DNA from: Prorocentrum cordatum
Lineage: Eukaryota; Sar; Dinophyceae; Prorocentrales; Prorocentraceae
Length of the DNA: 64,000 bases
Assembly (NCBI GenBank): GCA_963575745.1
Contig: CAUYUJ010018469.1
Location: 111,501-175,500, forward strand
Direction of reading: 5' to 3'
Below are positions 44,471-54,768 of the stretch, one piece after another (positions within the stretch are counted from its first letter, which is position 1; each line of letters starts with the position of its first letter). Position numbers and translations under genes: made by a program. Below the pieces are notes generated by a model. The model was not told where the DNA came from and did no database searches. It worked only from the letters and a program-made list of their open reading frames with translations.

Positions 44471-45078
44471 CCCAGGGCGGGGCAAGCTTAAGATCCAGAT
44501 CAGTTCGGTCAGGACTCGTATGCAAAGGAGGACTCGATCCACGACACTCTGAGCACAACCGCGGCATGGCACGTCGCAGTTCAGCACGGCGCAGCACAGC
44601 ACAGCCCTTGGCACGGTACATCAAGATCGATGCACTCAGCATCGCAACCTGGCACGTTCCCTGGCACGTTCTGTGGCGCGTCCCGTGGCGAGTCCCTCTG
44701 GCACGTCGCTCGGCGCGTCCCCTGGCACGTCCCGTGGCACGTCCATGGGCACGTTCCGTAGCGCGTCCCTTTGGCACGGCCCGCGGTGCGTCCCCATGGC
44801 ACGTCCCCTGGCACGTCGCCTGGCGCGTTCCTTGGGACGTTCCGCGGCGCGTCCTCCTGGCATGTCCTGTCAATTAGCTCTGGGGCAGCTACTATGCTCT
44901 CAGGCAGCTCGAGCTTAAGTTCCGGATCAGTTCGGTCAGGACTCGGATGCAAAGGAGGACTCGATCCGCAACGCTTTGATCACAATCTCGGCATGGCACA
45001 TCGCAATTCAGCACGGTGCAGCACAGCCCTGCCCTCGGCACGGTACGTCAAGATCGATGCACTCAGCATCAGCATCGC
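44471..45078. repeat. Higher-order satellite, cluster 1 (~425 bp unit)
   Basis: Unit: CTTAAG-TCC-GATCAGTTCGG, AAAGGAGGACTCGATCC, GGCATGGCACRTCGCA, CAGCACAGCCC, CTCGGCACGGTACATCAAGA, then GGCACGTCCCGT sub-repeats of 10-15 bp. One full unit and one truncated unit (from about 44905) that runs into the CTC tract. Confidence 0.92.
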
Positions 45079-45240
45079 ATTTGCCTCCCTCCTCCTCCTC
45101 CTCACTCCTCCTCCTCCTCCTCCTCTCTCCTCCTCCTCCTCCTCCTCCTCCTCCTCCTCCTCCTCCTCCTCCTCCCCTCCTCCTCCTCCTCCTCCTCCTC
45201 CTCCTCCTCCTCCTCCTCCTCCTCCTCCTCCTCCTCCTCG
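45079..45240. repeat. (CTC)n tract
   Basis: CTC triplets directly upstream of the transporter gene region. Confidence 0.95.
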
Positions 45241-45881
45241 GGGCCCCCACCACCTCGGCGGGGGCTAGGCCCCCAGCAACGTGGGGGCTCTGCCGCAGCT
45301 CCCGGGCCCGGAACACCTTGCGCGGGGGCCCCCTTCCCGAGGCCGGAGAGGCCCGGGAGGGGGGCAGGGGCAGAGGGCTGGACACGACGGCGCTGAGCAG
45401 GCCCTCGTCGCCGCAACCGGACTCGGCCCCGCTGCGCCTCCACGGCGCCGCGTGCGCGGAGCCAGCTGTCAGCTGCCAGGTGCCCTCTCGGCTCAACGGC
45501 CGCTGGGCGGAGCCCGGGCCTGCGGGCGGCGCTGGCCTCGGCGGCCATGGCCCGATGCCGCGCGCTGGCCTGCTCGCTCGCGCTGCTCGGGCCTGCGCGC
45601 GGCGGGGCCGAGAGCGCGGTCCTCCGCCCGCCCGGGCTGCTCGGCGCGGGCCCGCCGTGGCAGCCGGCGCCAGCGGCCCGCCCCGCCGCGCCGCTGGGCG
45701 CTGGGCCGCGGCCAGCTGGGCCTCCCAGGTGGGGCCCGCGCCCGTGGGGTCCGAGGAGCGCGCCGCACCGCCGATGCAGCGCCGGTGCGCCTCGATGCGG
45801 AGCTCTATGCTCTCCGCGCCGATGCATCGGCGATGCAGCGGCCATGCGGCGCGATCCTGCGATCCGGTCAGCTCGGGCCCC
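45241..45881. other. GC-rich upstream region of the transporter gene
   Basis: May hold the true 5' exon. An ATG at 45547 in another frame opens with a signal-peptide-like stretch (MARCRALACSLALLGPARGG), which would suit a eukaryotic membrane protein if an intron joins it downstream. A short palindrome GCCGATGCATCGGC lies near 45821. Neither is proven. Confidence 0.4.
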
Positions 45882-47595
45882 ATGGGGGAAGCCTCCAGGC
45901 CAGGGGCGCCTGGGGGCGCCTTTGCGGAGGGGGCGCGTGCGGCGCGCGAGGGCGGCAGCGCCAGCGCGCGGGCGCGCCCGCCCGAGGAGCACAAGCCGCT
46001 GCTGCCGCTGGACGCCCGCGACGCGGTGGCCGTCCTCCTCGCCGCGTGCGCCCTGTCGGTGGCAGCGGGCGGCGGCATCTTAGAGGACGATGAGCGATAT
46101 AGAATCAACTTTTACACCGCCTGGACGCTTGCCCCAGTCGGGGGCGTCCAAGAGAGGGTTGATGGCTAGGGGGGGTGGATCTCATGGCTTGGGCCGCGAG
46201 ACCTCCCGGGATTCCATGGCCCTTCTTCTCGTTTCAATACGTCCCTTGCCCCCCCCCAGGCCGCGCACGTGCCTCGGGCCATGGACTGCGAACTCGACGC
46301 CCCCCTCCTGGACCCCCCTGGCCCAGGGCGGCTGGACGGGTTGTGCCCCTGGTATGGCCCGTCGGGGTGTAGGCGCTCCAGCCGCCCTGTGGCAGGCGCC
46401 CCTGGCAGCGGAAAGTTTATTATGTACCGCTCTTCGTCCGCTAAGCATCGGGGGCGGGGGCATGCTGGTCCCGCTCTACATCCTGGTGCTGGGGTTCCAT
46501 CCGCGGCACGCTGTGGCCCTCTCCAACGCCACCATCCTGGGCGGCGCCATCGCGAACACGGTGCTGAACGCCAGCATCACCAGCACAGCTCCCGTGGACT
46601 GGGACCTCATACTGATGATGGAGCCAGGCACCATCGGTGCTGCCGTGGTCGGCTCGCTGCTGGCCAAGGTGCTGCCCGCCGGCCTGCTGTCGCTGCTGCT
46701 CTCGGCCGTGCTGGTCCTGATGGGCCACAAGACTCTGAGGAGGGGCATCGGCATGTGGCGCACCGAGACCAGAGGCATGACGCAGTGTGCAGCGTCTGGC
46801 TCCGCGGCGCCCGAGGTGGAGCTCCGCACCGTCGCAGCCCTCCCGGCGCAGCAGGAGGGCGCATGCGCCGGAGGAGCCCGGGCTCCGGGGGGGCGGCCAG
46901 GCACTGGGACGGTGGCCCAGAAAGTGGCGCTCCTGACGCTCTGCTTCCTCGGCACGTGCGCGCTGGCCATGCTCAAGGGAGGCTCCGGCCCCATGGCGTC
47001 GCCAGTGGGCGTAGTCTGCGGCTCCCTCGCGTGGTGGCTGCTGCTGGTGGCCGAGATCCCGTGGGTCCTTGCTTTCGCCCTCTATTTCCGGGATCTGTTG
47101 GTGGCCGAGTATTCCGATAGGATCGCCAGCGGCCCCAAGTTCTCCCCGGGAGAGTTGGAGTGGGACTCGCGGAACACCATCAGATATCCGCTTGTTGCCA
47201 GCGCAGCCGGGCTCGTGGCGGGCATCTTTGGCGTCGGTGGCGGCATCATCAAGGGCCCCCTGATGCTCGAGATGGGCGTCTCCCCAGCCGTCGCCTCGAC
47301 CTCCTCTGCGGTCATGATCCTCTACACCTCCGCCTCTGCGACGGTCTCCTACGTCGGGCTCGGCCTGCTGCAAGCGGACTACGCCGCCATGCTCTTTGTG
47401 CTGGGAGTGGCCTGCACCGTGCTGGGCCAGTTTCTCGCACGGCGGCTGTCCGGTGGCTCCAGGCAGAGCCCGGTGGTGCTCTCCATCGGCGCGGTGCTCC
47501 TGGGCTCGGCGTGCGCCGTGGCCGTGTCCGCTCTGGCCGGCATCGTGGCCTCCGGCTCCGCGTACCTGCTGGACGTGGGTGGCGTCTGCCACTGA
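45882..47595 (+). CDS. TauE/SafE-family membrane transporter (two exons around an introner)
   Basis: Members of this family export sulfite or organosulfonates, or have unknown anion substrates, across membranes; substrate here is not inferable. Exon 1 (Met at 45882, start uncertain) ends in a hydrophobic helix (AVAVLLAACALSVAAGG) and is joined to exon 2 at 46446, giving the family hallmark GG-IGGGGMLVPLYILVLGF. Next: ALSNATILGGAIAN, DWDLILMMEPGTIGAAVVG, LLSLLLSAVLVLMG, a ~60-residue polar loop, VALLTLCFLGTCALAML, AWWLLLVAEIPWVLAFALYF, then the second half-repeat AAGLVAGIFGVGGGIIKGPL, VASTSSAVMILYTSASATV, MLFVLGVACTVLGQFLARR and a final helix. About ten membrane segments and two GxGGG repeats fit the family. 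Exon 2 is uninterrupted for 383 codons and ends at TGA; this is the only clearly intact host gene here. Confidence 0.9.
46080..46444 (+). mobile_element. Introner: intron with terminal inverted repeats and 5 bp target duplication
   Basis: The 365 bp element starts TTAGAGGACGATGAGCGATA and, read from its other end on the opposite strand, TTAGCGGACGAAGAGCGGTA; 27 of the first 33 positions match. It is flanked by GCATC on both sides (46075-46079, 46445-46449). Removing the element plus one GCATC (370 bp) restores the reading frame and the conserved family motif at the joint; left in, it would shift the frame. The exact splice sites are non-canonical if excision is precise (CA-AG or equivalent); a GT donor at 46055 paired with AG 46445 would also keep the frame. 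Internal sequence resembles 48090-48215. Confidence 0.88.
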
Positions 47596-47748
47596 GCGGT
47601 CGGCGCGGTGTCCGCACATCTGTTTCACGCGCTCAATCGTGCGGTCTGCTGTGCCCTTCGACCCGTGCGGCATCGTCACGTCGGACACGTTCGGTCACCC
47701 GTCCGCCAGGGCGCCGACGCACGAGGCCACGGCAGTAGCGCCGGGTCC
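47596..47748. other. 3' flank of the transporter gene
   Basis: No polyadenylation signal is recognisable, as is usual for dinoflagellate genes. Confidence 0.4.
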
Positions 47749-47753
47749 GTCGT

Positions 47754-47951
47754 TGGGGGAACGAAGGTTGCATGAACATAAAAACTCGGAGCTGCGCGAG
47801 GATTTCTCGGATCGGCGCTGGACCCCCTTCCCTGGCGCGCGGAGCGCGCCAGGGGCGGCGCCGGAGGCGCCGCCGGTGGGCCCCAGCGCCCGTCCGAGAA
47901 ATCCGCGCGGACCTCCGAGTTTTTATGTTCATGCCACTTTTTGTTCCCCCA
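47754..47951. mobile_element. Small TIR element (MITE-like), copy 2
   Basis: 198 bp, bounded by the 5 bp duplication GTCGT (47749-47753, 47952-47956). Ends TGGGGGAAC ... GTTCCCCCA. The arms of about 75 bp share GCATGAACATAAAAACTCGG, GATTTCTCGGA and GGCGCTGG, and the centre folds again (GGCGCGCGGAGCGCGCC; GGCGGCGCCGGAGGCGCCGCC). Same family as 26937-27123. Non-coding. Confidence 0.92.
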
Positions 47952-47956
47952 GTCGT

Positions 47957-48237
47957 GGCGGCCGCTAGACGCCCTCCCCCTCTCCCAGAAGGCTTCCCTC
48001 GCGACCCCGATTGCCTGCGGCTGCGCCGTCGTGGCAAACCGCGTGTCGCCACGCGTGGCTCGGCTCGGGGGCGGAAAAGAGGCGGGTGACGACTAGGGGG
48101 GGGGGGTGGATATCGTGGCGGGGGGCATGATATTTTTCCTCAAACTTCATGTCGCCTCTTCTCATTTCAGTACGCCCCTGGCCTCCCCGCGGGGCCGCGC
48201 ACATGCCGCCAGTCATGAGTTGCACCCCCCCCCCTCT
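47957..48237. repeat. Spacer with a second copy of the introner core
   Basis: 48090-48215 parallels 46165-46290 inside the intron: CTAGGGGGG-GTGGAT, CTTCTC-TTTCA-TACG, CC-CCCCGCGGGGCCGCGCAC. TIRs like those of the introner are not visible here. Confidence 0.65.
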
Positions 48238-48340
48238 TGGACCTCCTTCTCCTCCTCCTCCTCCTCCTCCTTCTCCTCCTCATGTTCCTCCTCCTCCTCC
48301 TCCTCCTGTTCCTCCTCCTCCTCCTCCTCCTGGGCCGCTC
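48238..48340. repeat. (CTC)n tract
   Basis: CTC triplets interrupted by TGTTC. Confidence 0.95.
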
Positions 48341-49150
48341 CCGAGTGGCCTGCATATGAGGTCTCGCATCGCCCACGGCCCTTTTGGGAGCTGCCCGGGG
48401 CAAGTCGGAGCCGGGCCGAGGTCGACAAGCAGGAGCTCGACGAGGCACCGACGCCGAGGTCGGAGGCCGACGCACGAGCTCGAGAGCCGGGGTCGACGCA
48501 CGAGGACGAGGCACCGACGCCGAGATCGGAGACCGAGAACGAGCTCGAGAGCCGAGGGCGACGCACGAGACCGACGCCGACGTCGGAGGCGGCGTCCCAG
48601 GGAAGGTCGAGCCCCGGCGGGGGTGTCGTCCAGGTTGGGGTTCCGCGGCGCTGCTCCAGGGAACTGGCTCATCCCGTCCGTCTCCTCCTCTTCTTGCTCC
48701 TCTGGCTCCTCCTCCTCCTTGTCCTCTCCCCCCTTCCCCTTCCCCTGGCTTCTTCTCCTCCCCATCCGGCTCCTCATCTTCCTCCTCTCCCTCCTTCCTG
48801 CTCCGTCTCTTCGTCCCGCATCCCGTCTCCGCACGAGTAGCTCCTCCCTGTCGCACCACCAGTCGTGCCGTCAGGGCGGGCTGGGCGTTGCGCCCGAGAC
48901 ATCCTCACCGTGCGCGATCTTGGAGCTGGAGAGGTGCAGCAGTGTCACGGATGGAGAGCGTTTCCTTTTCAAGGTGGGGTTCCTGCAAAGATGTGGTCAA
49001 AAAGAGGGCAGCGGTGCCGTGGACGGAGAGCGGCTCCTTGTTGAGCAAAGGGGTCTCGCCGTGGCGCCGCGTACGCGTGTCTCCAGCGTGTCCAGCGGTT
49101 GCACGGATGGAGGGCTTCAGCACGGGGCTCTCGCCTACGATCTCTTATGA
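48341..49150. repeat. GC-rich sequence with GACGCCGAGGTCGGA tandem; no gene
   Basis: CGACGCCGA(G/C)(G/A)TCGGA recurs at about 48447, 48517 and 48573, alternating with ACGAGCTCGAGAGCC. The long frames on both strands are compositionally biased and carry no domain. Confidence 0.6.
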
Positions 49151-49299
49151 TGTGTGTGTGTGTGTGTGCGTGTGGGCTCCGGCCCAGGGTTCTATCTTAG
49201 TTGCTTACCCCCGGAATCGACGGGAAGATGGCCGGCCGAATGTTTTGCGGTAAATAGCGAGGTCGGAAGAGGGCCGGCGGAATTATGTTTGAGGATGTC
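49151..49299. other. (TG)n run and spacer
   Basis: TGTG alternation at 49149-49168; otherwise no structure. Confidence 0.6.
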
Positions 49300-49978
49300 C
49301 TGAGCGGAATTTGCTCAGGATGTCTCGAGCGAAACGTTTGTTTTGTGTTATCTATGGTTCTTCCCCTGGGGACCAGAATTCAGAGGATGTGTCAGGTCAA
49401 ATGCTTGTTTTCACGTGCCCAGATCTTGAGGATGTCTCGAGCGAGACTCTAGGTTTCACGCGTTCAGGTTGCCCAGGCAGATGTCTAGTATGAGAATGTC
49501 TTGAGGAAGTCTCGAGCGAGATGCTTGCTTGCACGTGTTCAGGTTGTCCAGGCGGATGTCTAGCATGAGGATGTGTTGAGGATGTCTTGAGCGAAACGCT
49601 TGTTTTCACATGTCCAGGTCGCCCAGGCGGCTGTCAAACATGAAGATGTGTTGAGGATGTGGTGAGCGAGACGTTTGCTTTTACGCGTCCAGGTCGCCCA
49701 GGCAGATGTCTAGCATGAGGAGGTGTTGAGAAGGTCTTGAGCGAAACGCTTGTATCCACGTGCCCAGGTCACCCAGGCGGACGTCTAACATGACGATGTG
49801 TTGAGGATGTCTCGAGTGGAACACTCGTTTTCACGTGTCCAGTTCGCCCAGCGGATGTCTAGCATGAGGACGTGTTGAGGATGTGTTGAGCGAAACGTTT
49901 GTTTTCACGTGTCCATGCCGGCCAGGCGGATGTCTAGAGTGAGGATTTGGGCAGGATGTCTCGAGCGAAGCGCTCGTC
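49300..49978. repeat. 75 bp minisatellite
   Basis: GCCCAGGCGGATGTCTAGCA, GAGGATGT-TTGAG and GCGAAACGCTTGTTTTCACG; the GCCCAGGC anchor falls at 49621, 49696, 49771 and 49846, an exact 75 bp spacing. Nine or so units. Confidence 0.94.
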
Positions 49979-51172
49979 CCCAGCACGTTCCGTAGCGCGT
50001 CCCCTTGGCATGTCCCGCGGTGCGTCCCCATGGCACGTCCCCTGGCACGCCGCCTAGCGCGTCCGTTGGGACGTTCCGCGTCGCGTCCTCCTGGCGTGTC
50101 CCCTTGTCAATTGGCTCTGGGGCAGCTGCTCTGTGCCCAGGCAGCTCGAGCTTAAGATCCAGATCAGTTTGTCAAGACTCGGATGCAACGGATTCGATCC
50201 ACAACGCTATAGAGCACATTCGCGGCAAAACACATCGCAATTCAGCACAACGCAGCACAGCACAGCCCTCGGCACGGTACATCAAGATCGACACACTCAA
50301 TATTGCAACCTGGCAGGTTCCTTGGCACGTTCCGTGGCGCGTCCCGTGGCGAGTCCCCCTGGCACGTCGCGCGGCGCGTCCCTTGGCACGTCCCGTGGCA
50401 CGGCCATCGGCGCGTTCCGTAGCGCGTCCCCTTGGCACGTCCCGCGGAGCGTCCCTATGGCACGTCCCCTGGCACGCCGCCTGGCGCGTCCGTTGGGACG
50501 TTCCGCGGCGCGTCCTCCTGGCATGTCCCCCTGTCAATAAGCTCTGAGGCAGCTACTCTGTGCTCAGGCAGCTCGAGCTTGAGATCCAGATCGGTTAGAT
50601 CAGGACTCGGATGCAAAGGAGGACTCGATCCACAGCGTTATAGAGTACACTCGCGGCATGGCACATCGCAATTCAGCACGGCGCAGCACTGCACAGCCCT
50701 CGGCACGGTACATCAATATTGATTCACTCAGCATTGCAACCTGGCGCGTTCTTTGGCACGTTCCGTGGCGCGTCCCGTGGCGAGTCCCCCTGGCACGTCT
50801 CGCGGCGCGTCCCCTGGCGCGTCCCGTGGCACGTCCATTGGCACATTCCGTAGCGCGTCCCCTTGGCACGTCCCGCGGAACGTCCCCATGGCACGTCTCT
50901 CGCGCGTCGCCTGGCGCGTCCGTTGGGACGTTCCGCGGCGCGTCCTCCTGGCATGCCCCCTGTTAATTAGCTCTGGGGCAGCCACTCTGTGCTCAGGCAG
51001 CTCGAGCTTGAGGTCCAGACCGGTTAGGTCATGACTCGGATGCAAAGGAGGACTCGATCCACAACGCTATAGAGCACACTCGCGGCATGGCACATCGCAA
51101 GTCAGCACGGCGCAGCACTGCACAGCCCTCGGCACGATACATCAAGATCGATACACTCAGCATTGCATTTGC
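49979..51172. repeat. Higher-order satellite, cluster 2 (~427 bp unit)
   Basis: Same unit as 44471-45078 and same orientation. GGCAGCTCGAGCTT anchors at about 50143, 50568 and 50996 give 425-428 bp units. Each contains a unique-looking ~180 bp half and a half made of 10-15 bp GGCACGTCCCGT-like sub-repeats. Confidence 0.94.
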
Positions 51173-51788
51173 CCGTCGCCCAATCAGGTGTCTTTGAAAC
51201 GTTGCCATGCCTTACATTCTATACATTCTATAATCCTTTTCGGGTTCGTGGGTCGATCATGTTTATAGAAGCACGCAGACGTTATACGGATGGCGGGGGG
51301 TGGCCTTTTTCCCAAGGCGCGGTTGTTGCTGGGCAACTCGTGGAGCATTTTGGACCCCATTCCGTTCCATTTCTTCTATCGCTCGGGTAGGGGATCGACT
51401 ACAGAAATGATTGACCCTTTAAGTGTTTTTCCGTCGAAGCTACGGCACATGCATGCGTCGAGTGTTCCGTAGATCCATTGAGGATTCTATGTGTTTTTTC
51501 GTGGACTCCACGAACAAATCAAGTTTGGGGTGTAAATCAATTCTGTATCGGTGGCATCCCAACATACTAATACTATGGGTGCGTCTCCCCCCCAGTGGCG
51601 ACGCTCGCACCGAGAAATCTTGTAGTACATGCGTTGTGGTGGGTGTTTTTGGTTCTACTGTTCGGGAAATGCTACGTTACAATATGGGTCTACTATATAT
51701 GATCCAGGGTCGAGGGTTCACGCCCCCCCCCCCTTCCAGATGGTATGGTCCCAGGATTCCTCGGGCCCCCCCCCCAGATGGTATGGTC
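51173..51788. other. No gene recognised
   Basis: Moderate-GC unique sequence. A short frame (about 51430-51560) lacks any known domain. Two copies of CCAGATGGTATGGTCCCAG flank the triplet tract start (51736, 51774). Confidence 0.45.
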
Positions 51789-51793
51789 CCAGA

Positions 51794-51831
<38 letters not shown>

Positions 51832-51901
51832 CGACGACGACGGCGACGACTACGACGACGGCGACGACGACGACGACGACCACGACGGCGACGACGCCGG
51901 C

Positions 51902-51948
<47 letters not shown>

Positions 51949-52051
51949 CGACGACGACGACGACGATGACGACGACGACGACGACGACGACGAGGACGAC
52001 GAGGACGACGAGGACGACGAGGACGACGACGACGACGACGACGACCTCTGA
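51789..52051. repeat. (GAC)n tract
   Basis: GAC/ACG triplets with single-base variants. Confidence 0.96.
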
Positions 52052-52490
52052 ACCACCACAGCACCACACCACATCCACAGGGGGGGGGAGGGGGGCACCG
52101 CAGCGCAGCACCACGCCACGCCCACTTCTGAACCACCACCACCACAGCACCACACCACATCCACAGGGGGGGGGGCACCGCAGCGCAGCACCCCGCCACG
52201 CCCACAGGGGGGGCCGGGGGGACCATCGCGCGGGGGGGTGGGGCCCAATCGCATCAGCATTGGGAGGGGGGAGGGCCCAAGCCCTGGACCATATATTCGG
52301 GTCGGACGCGCGCCTGCAAGGAGGATAAACAGTCGGGGCGCTGAAAAGGTAACCCTTTTCGTTTGGGATGGGCTCCGTGCTCCTTAGGTGTGTTACTGTT
52401 TGCCTTAGATTTACCTTCGGTTTTCGGAAATCGAAGTTTAACTCATTGATCAAATGGGGCCTCGTTCCTTACGAAGGGCTTGGGCGACCC
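52052..52490. repeat. ~75 bp duplicated block and spacer
   Basis: CACAGCACCACACCACATCC plus G-run plus CACCGCAGCGCAGCACC-CG occurs at about 52068 and 52142. The remainder to 52490 is unique and non-coding. Confidence 0.7.
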
Positions 52491-52672
52491 GTCCTCCTCC
52501 TCCCTCCTCCTCCTCCTCCTCCTCCTCCTCCTCCTCCTCCTCCTTCCCCTCCTCCTCCTCCTCCTCCTCCTCCTCCTCCTCCTCCTCCTCCTCCTCCTCC
52601 TCTTCCTCCATCTCCTCCTTCCCTTCCTCCTCCTCCTCCTCCACCTCCTCCTCCTTCTCCTCGGGCCGCCTA
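52491..52672. repeat. (CTC)n tract
   Basis: CTC triplets; complementary in type to the GGA tract at 53029, so the two could pair in a single strand. Confidence 0.95.
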
Positions 52673-53028
52673 CGGCCCTGGGGGAAACCGTGCACCGGGG
52701 ACGGGAGGGTGCACTGCGGCGTCGTTTGTGCATCTTGGGCCAGCTTTGGTCCCACTGCCTCTCTTTCCCGGGGACGGGGGGCGTGCACTGCTCGGGGATT
52801 CGCTGAGGGAGGACTGCCTCAAGATGGGGCTGGGGAGCGGGCCCAGCCGGATGCTCCCGCTCAGCGCGTTTCCCTTTTCCAGGGGCCGTCTGGAGCGATG
52901 TTCCCTCCCACCTTACCTTCTTGCCCCTGTCCCACCTCTGTGCCCCCCCGAATGGCGCGGCGCCGTCCTGGGTGCATCTTGGGTCTTCTCTGGTCCCCAT
53001 GCCTCTCTCCCCCTCCTTCCTTGCAAAT
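52673..53028. other. No gene recognised
   Basis: A ~230 bp imperfect direct repeat: GCATCTTGG(G)CCAGCTTTGGTCCC and GCATCTTGGGTCTTCTCTGG (52730, 52974). No domain. Confidence 0.45.
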
Positions 53029-53160
53029 AGGAGGAGGAGGAGGAGGAGGAGGAGGAGGAGGAGGAGGAGGAGGGGGAGGAGGAGGAGGAGGAGGAGGAGG
53101 AGGAGGAGGAGGAGGAGGAGGCGGAGGAGGAGGAGGAGGAGGCGGAGGAGGAGGAGGAAG
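53029..53160. repeat. (GGA)n tract
   Basis: GGA triplets with two GCG changes. Confidence 0.96.
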
Positions 53161-53879
53161 GTCATCCCGACGCCCTGCAGGGTCAAGGGGCCGCGCTCGG
53201 CAGGAGAGTCGCTGGGAGAGGGGTGCCTCGGGTCCGCCGTCGCCCGCCTGGCTCAGGGTGCGCTCCACGGGGCCGTGGAGTCCGTGGGCGCGTCGGATCG
53301 ACTACATCATTGATTTGTCCCGGAATTCATTTTTCTCGTCGAGTCAGACGTATAATGGTCGTATATCTACGGACAATTGCGCGTTTCCCATGGATGCGAC
53401 GGACAAGCCCATGTTGGTCTGCATCCATTAAGTAGTCGAGTCGATCCCCTTCTGGATTCCCGGCGGTGGTGTTTCCGTGACTCCCCGGGGTGTTGAGTCG
53501 GGCGTCCAGGGTTCGCGTGTCAGGAGCGAGAGAAGGACGCACGCGTACCCGAATCCACGCTGGCCTCGAAAATACGCATCGCGCGAACGTTCGTCTCGTG
53601 CGGCTCGCCTCGCGGACCGGGGGGCCGTGTTCCTGTGCGCGGTGGAGCGCGCACGTCCTCTGTGGGCTCCCTGGCGTTGGAAGCTTTCCTGGGGGTTGGT
53701 CTCGGTGTGTTCTGGGGTTCGTGCCCGTCGTGTCCGCGGATCGCAGCTCGGCCGAGGCCCTCCCTCCCCCTTCTCTCCCCCTCCCTTTCCGCTGACATCA
53801 TCGGCGCCTTCCCGTCGTTTCCGCCACTGGCTCCCCTTTCCTTCCACGTTGCCGTTGACGCGGCGGCCGCCGCCTCTGC
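53161..53879. other. No gene recognised
   Basis: Overlapping frames on both strands; none has a recognisable domain. Confidence 0.45.
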
Positions 53880-53882
53880 TGA

Positions 53883-53914
<32 letters not shown>

Positions 53915-53959
53915 TCGTCGTCGCCGTCGTCGCCGCCGTCGTCGTCGTCGTCGTCGTCT

Positions 53960-54030
<71 letters not shown>

Positions 54031-54060
54031 CCCGCCGCCGCCGCCGCGCTGTCGTCGTCT
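53880..54060. repeat. (GTC)n / (GCC)n tract
   Basis: GTC triplets grading into GCC triplets near 54010-54045. Confidence 0.95.
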
Positions 54061-54668
54061 CCGTTGTCGTGGAACTCGTCATCGTCGTCGACGTCGTCGG
54101 CGACCTAGAACTCGTCGCCGTCCCCGTCGTCGCCGCCCCCGGCGACCCCGTCGTCGTGACTCGCCCTTGCTTGCCGCGTCGCCGCCGCCGTCGTCGACGA
54201 CCTCGACCTCGGCCTCGCCGACCCCGCCGCCGCCGCTGCCGCCTGGGCCCGAGGGCCGCGGCCAGGGCGCGCCCGCTCCAGCCCTGCGGCGCGAGCACCC
54301 GCGCTGCGGCGCGCTGGCAGGCCCTCGCCCTCGCCGAGCGCGCGCGCGCGCGGGCCGCAGGCCAGCCCGCCGACCAGGCCAGGCACCGACCACGACCACG
54401 GCGCCAACGGCCGCCGAGGACGACGGCGACGGCGACGGCGATGCTGACGGCGACGGCGACGGCAGACGCCGCGGGCCCAGGCGGCGGCTTTTCGAGGTCC
54501 TCGAGTGGTGTCTGGACGCCGTCGGGTCGTCTCTGGGCCTCCTGTGGCCCTCCCTCCGCGGTCTCCCTCCCCCTCTTTTCTGGCTGTCGTGCCCGCCTGG
54601 GTTCGGCGCTCGCCCAGCTGACAGGGAGCGCCCCTGCGCTTGTGGACGGCCGATACGATCCTCTCCTC
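54061..54668. other. Very GC-rich, no gene recognised
   Basis: Triplet-biased throughout (GACGGCGACGGCGACGGC near 54425-54475). Frames are biased and lack domains. Confidence 0.5.
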
Positions 54669-54768
54669 GTTCTCCTCCTCTTCTCCTCGTCCTCTCCTCC
54701 TCGTCCTCTCGTCCTCTCCTCCTGCTCCTCCTCCTCCTCCTTCTCCTCCTCCTCCTCCTCGCTTCCCC
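54669..54768. repeat. (CTC)n tract
   Basis: Interrupted CTC triplets. Confidence 0.93.

Noticed and set aside
45547-46083. Signal-peptide-like ORF (MARCRALACSLALLGP...) as an independent gene
   Set aside because: After the first ~25 residues it is a frame shadow of the transporter exon; it may be a 5' exon but cannot be shown without transcripts.
49300-49978. CRISPR-like array
   Set aside because: Exact 75 bp tandem periodicity with no repeat/spacer distinction and no cas genes.
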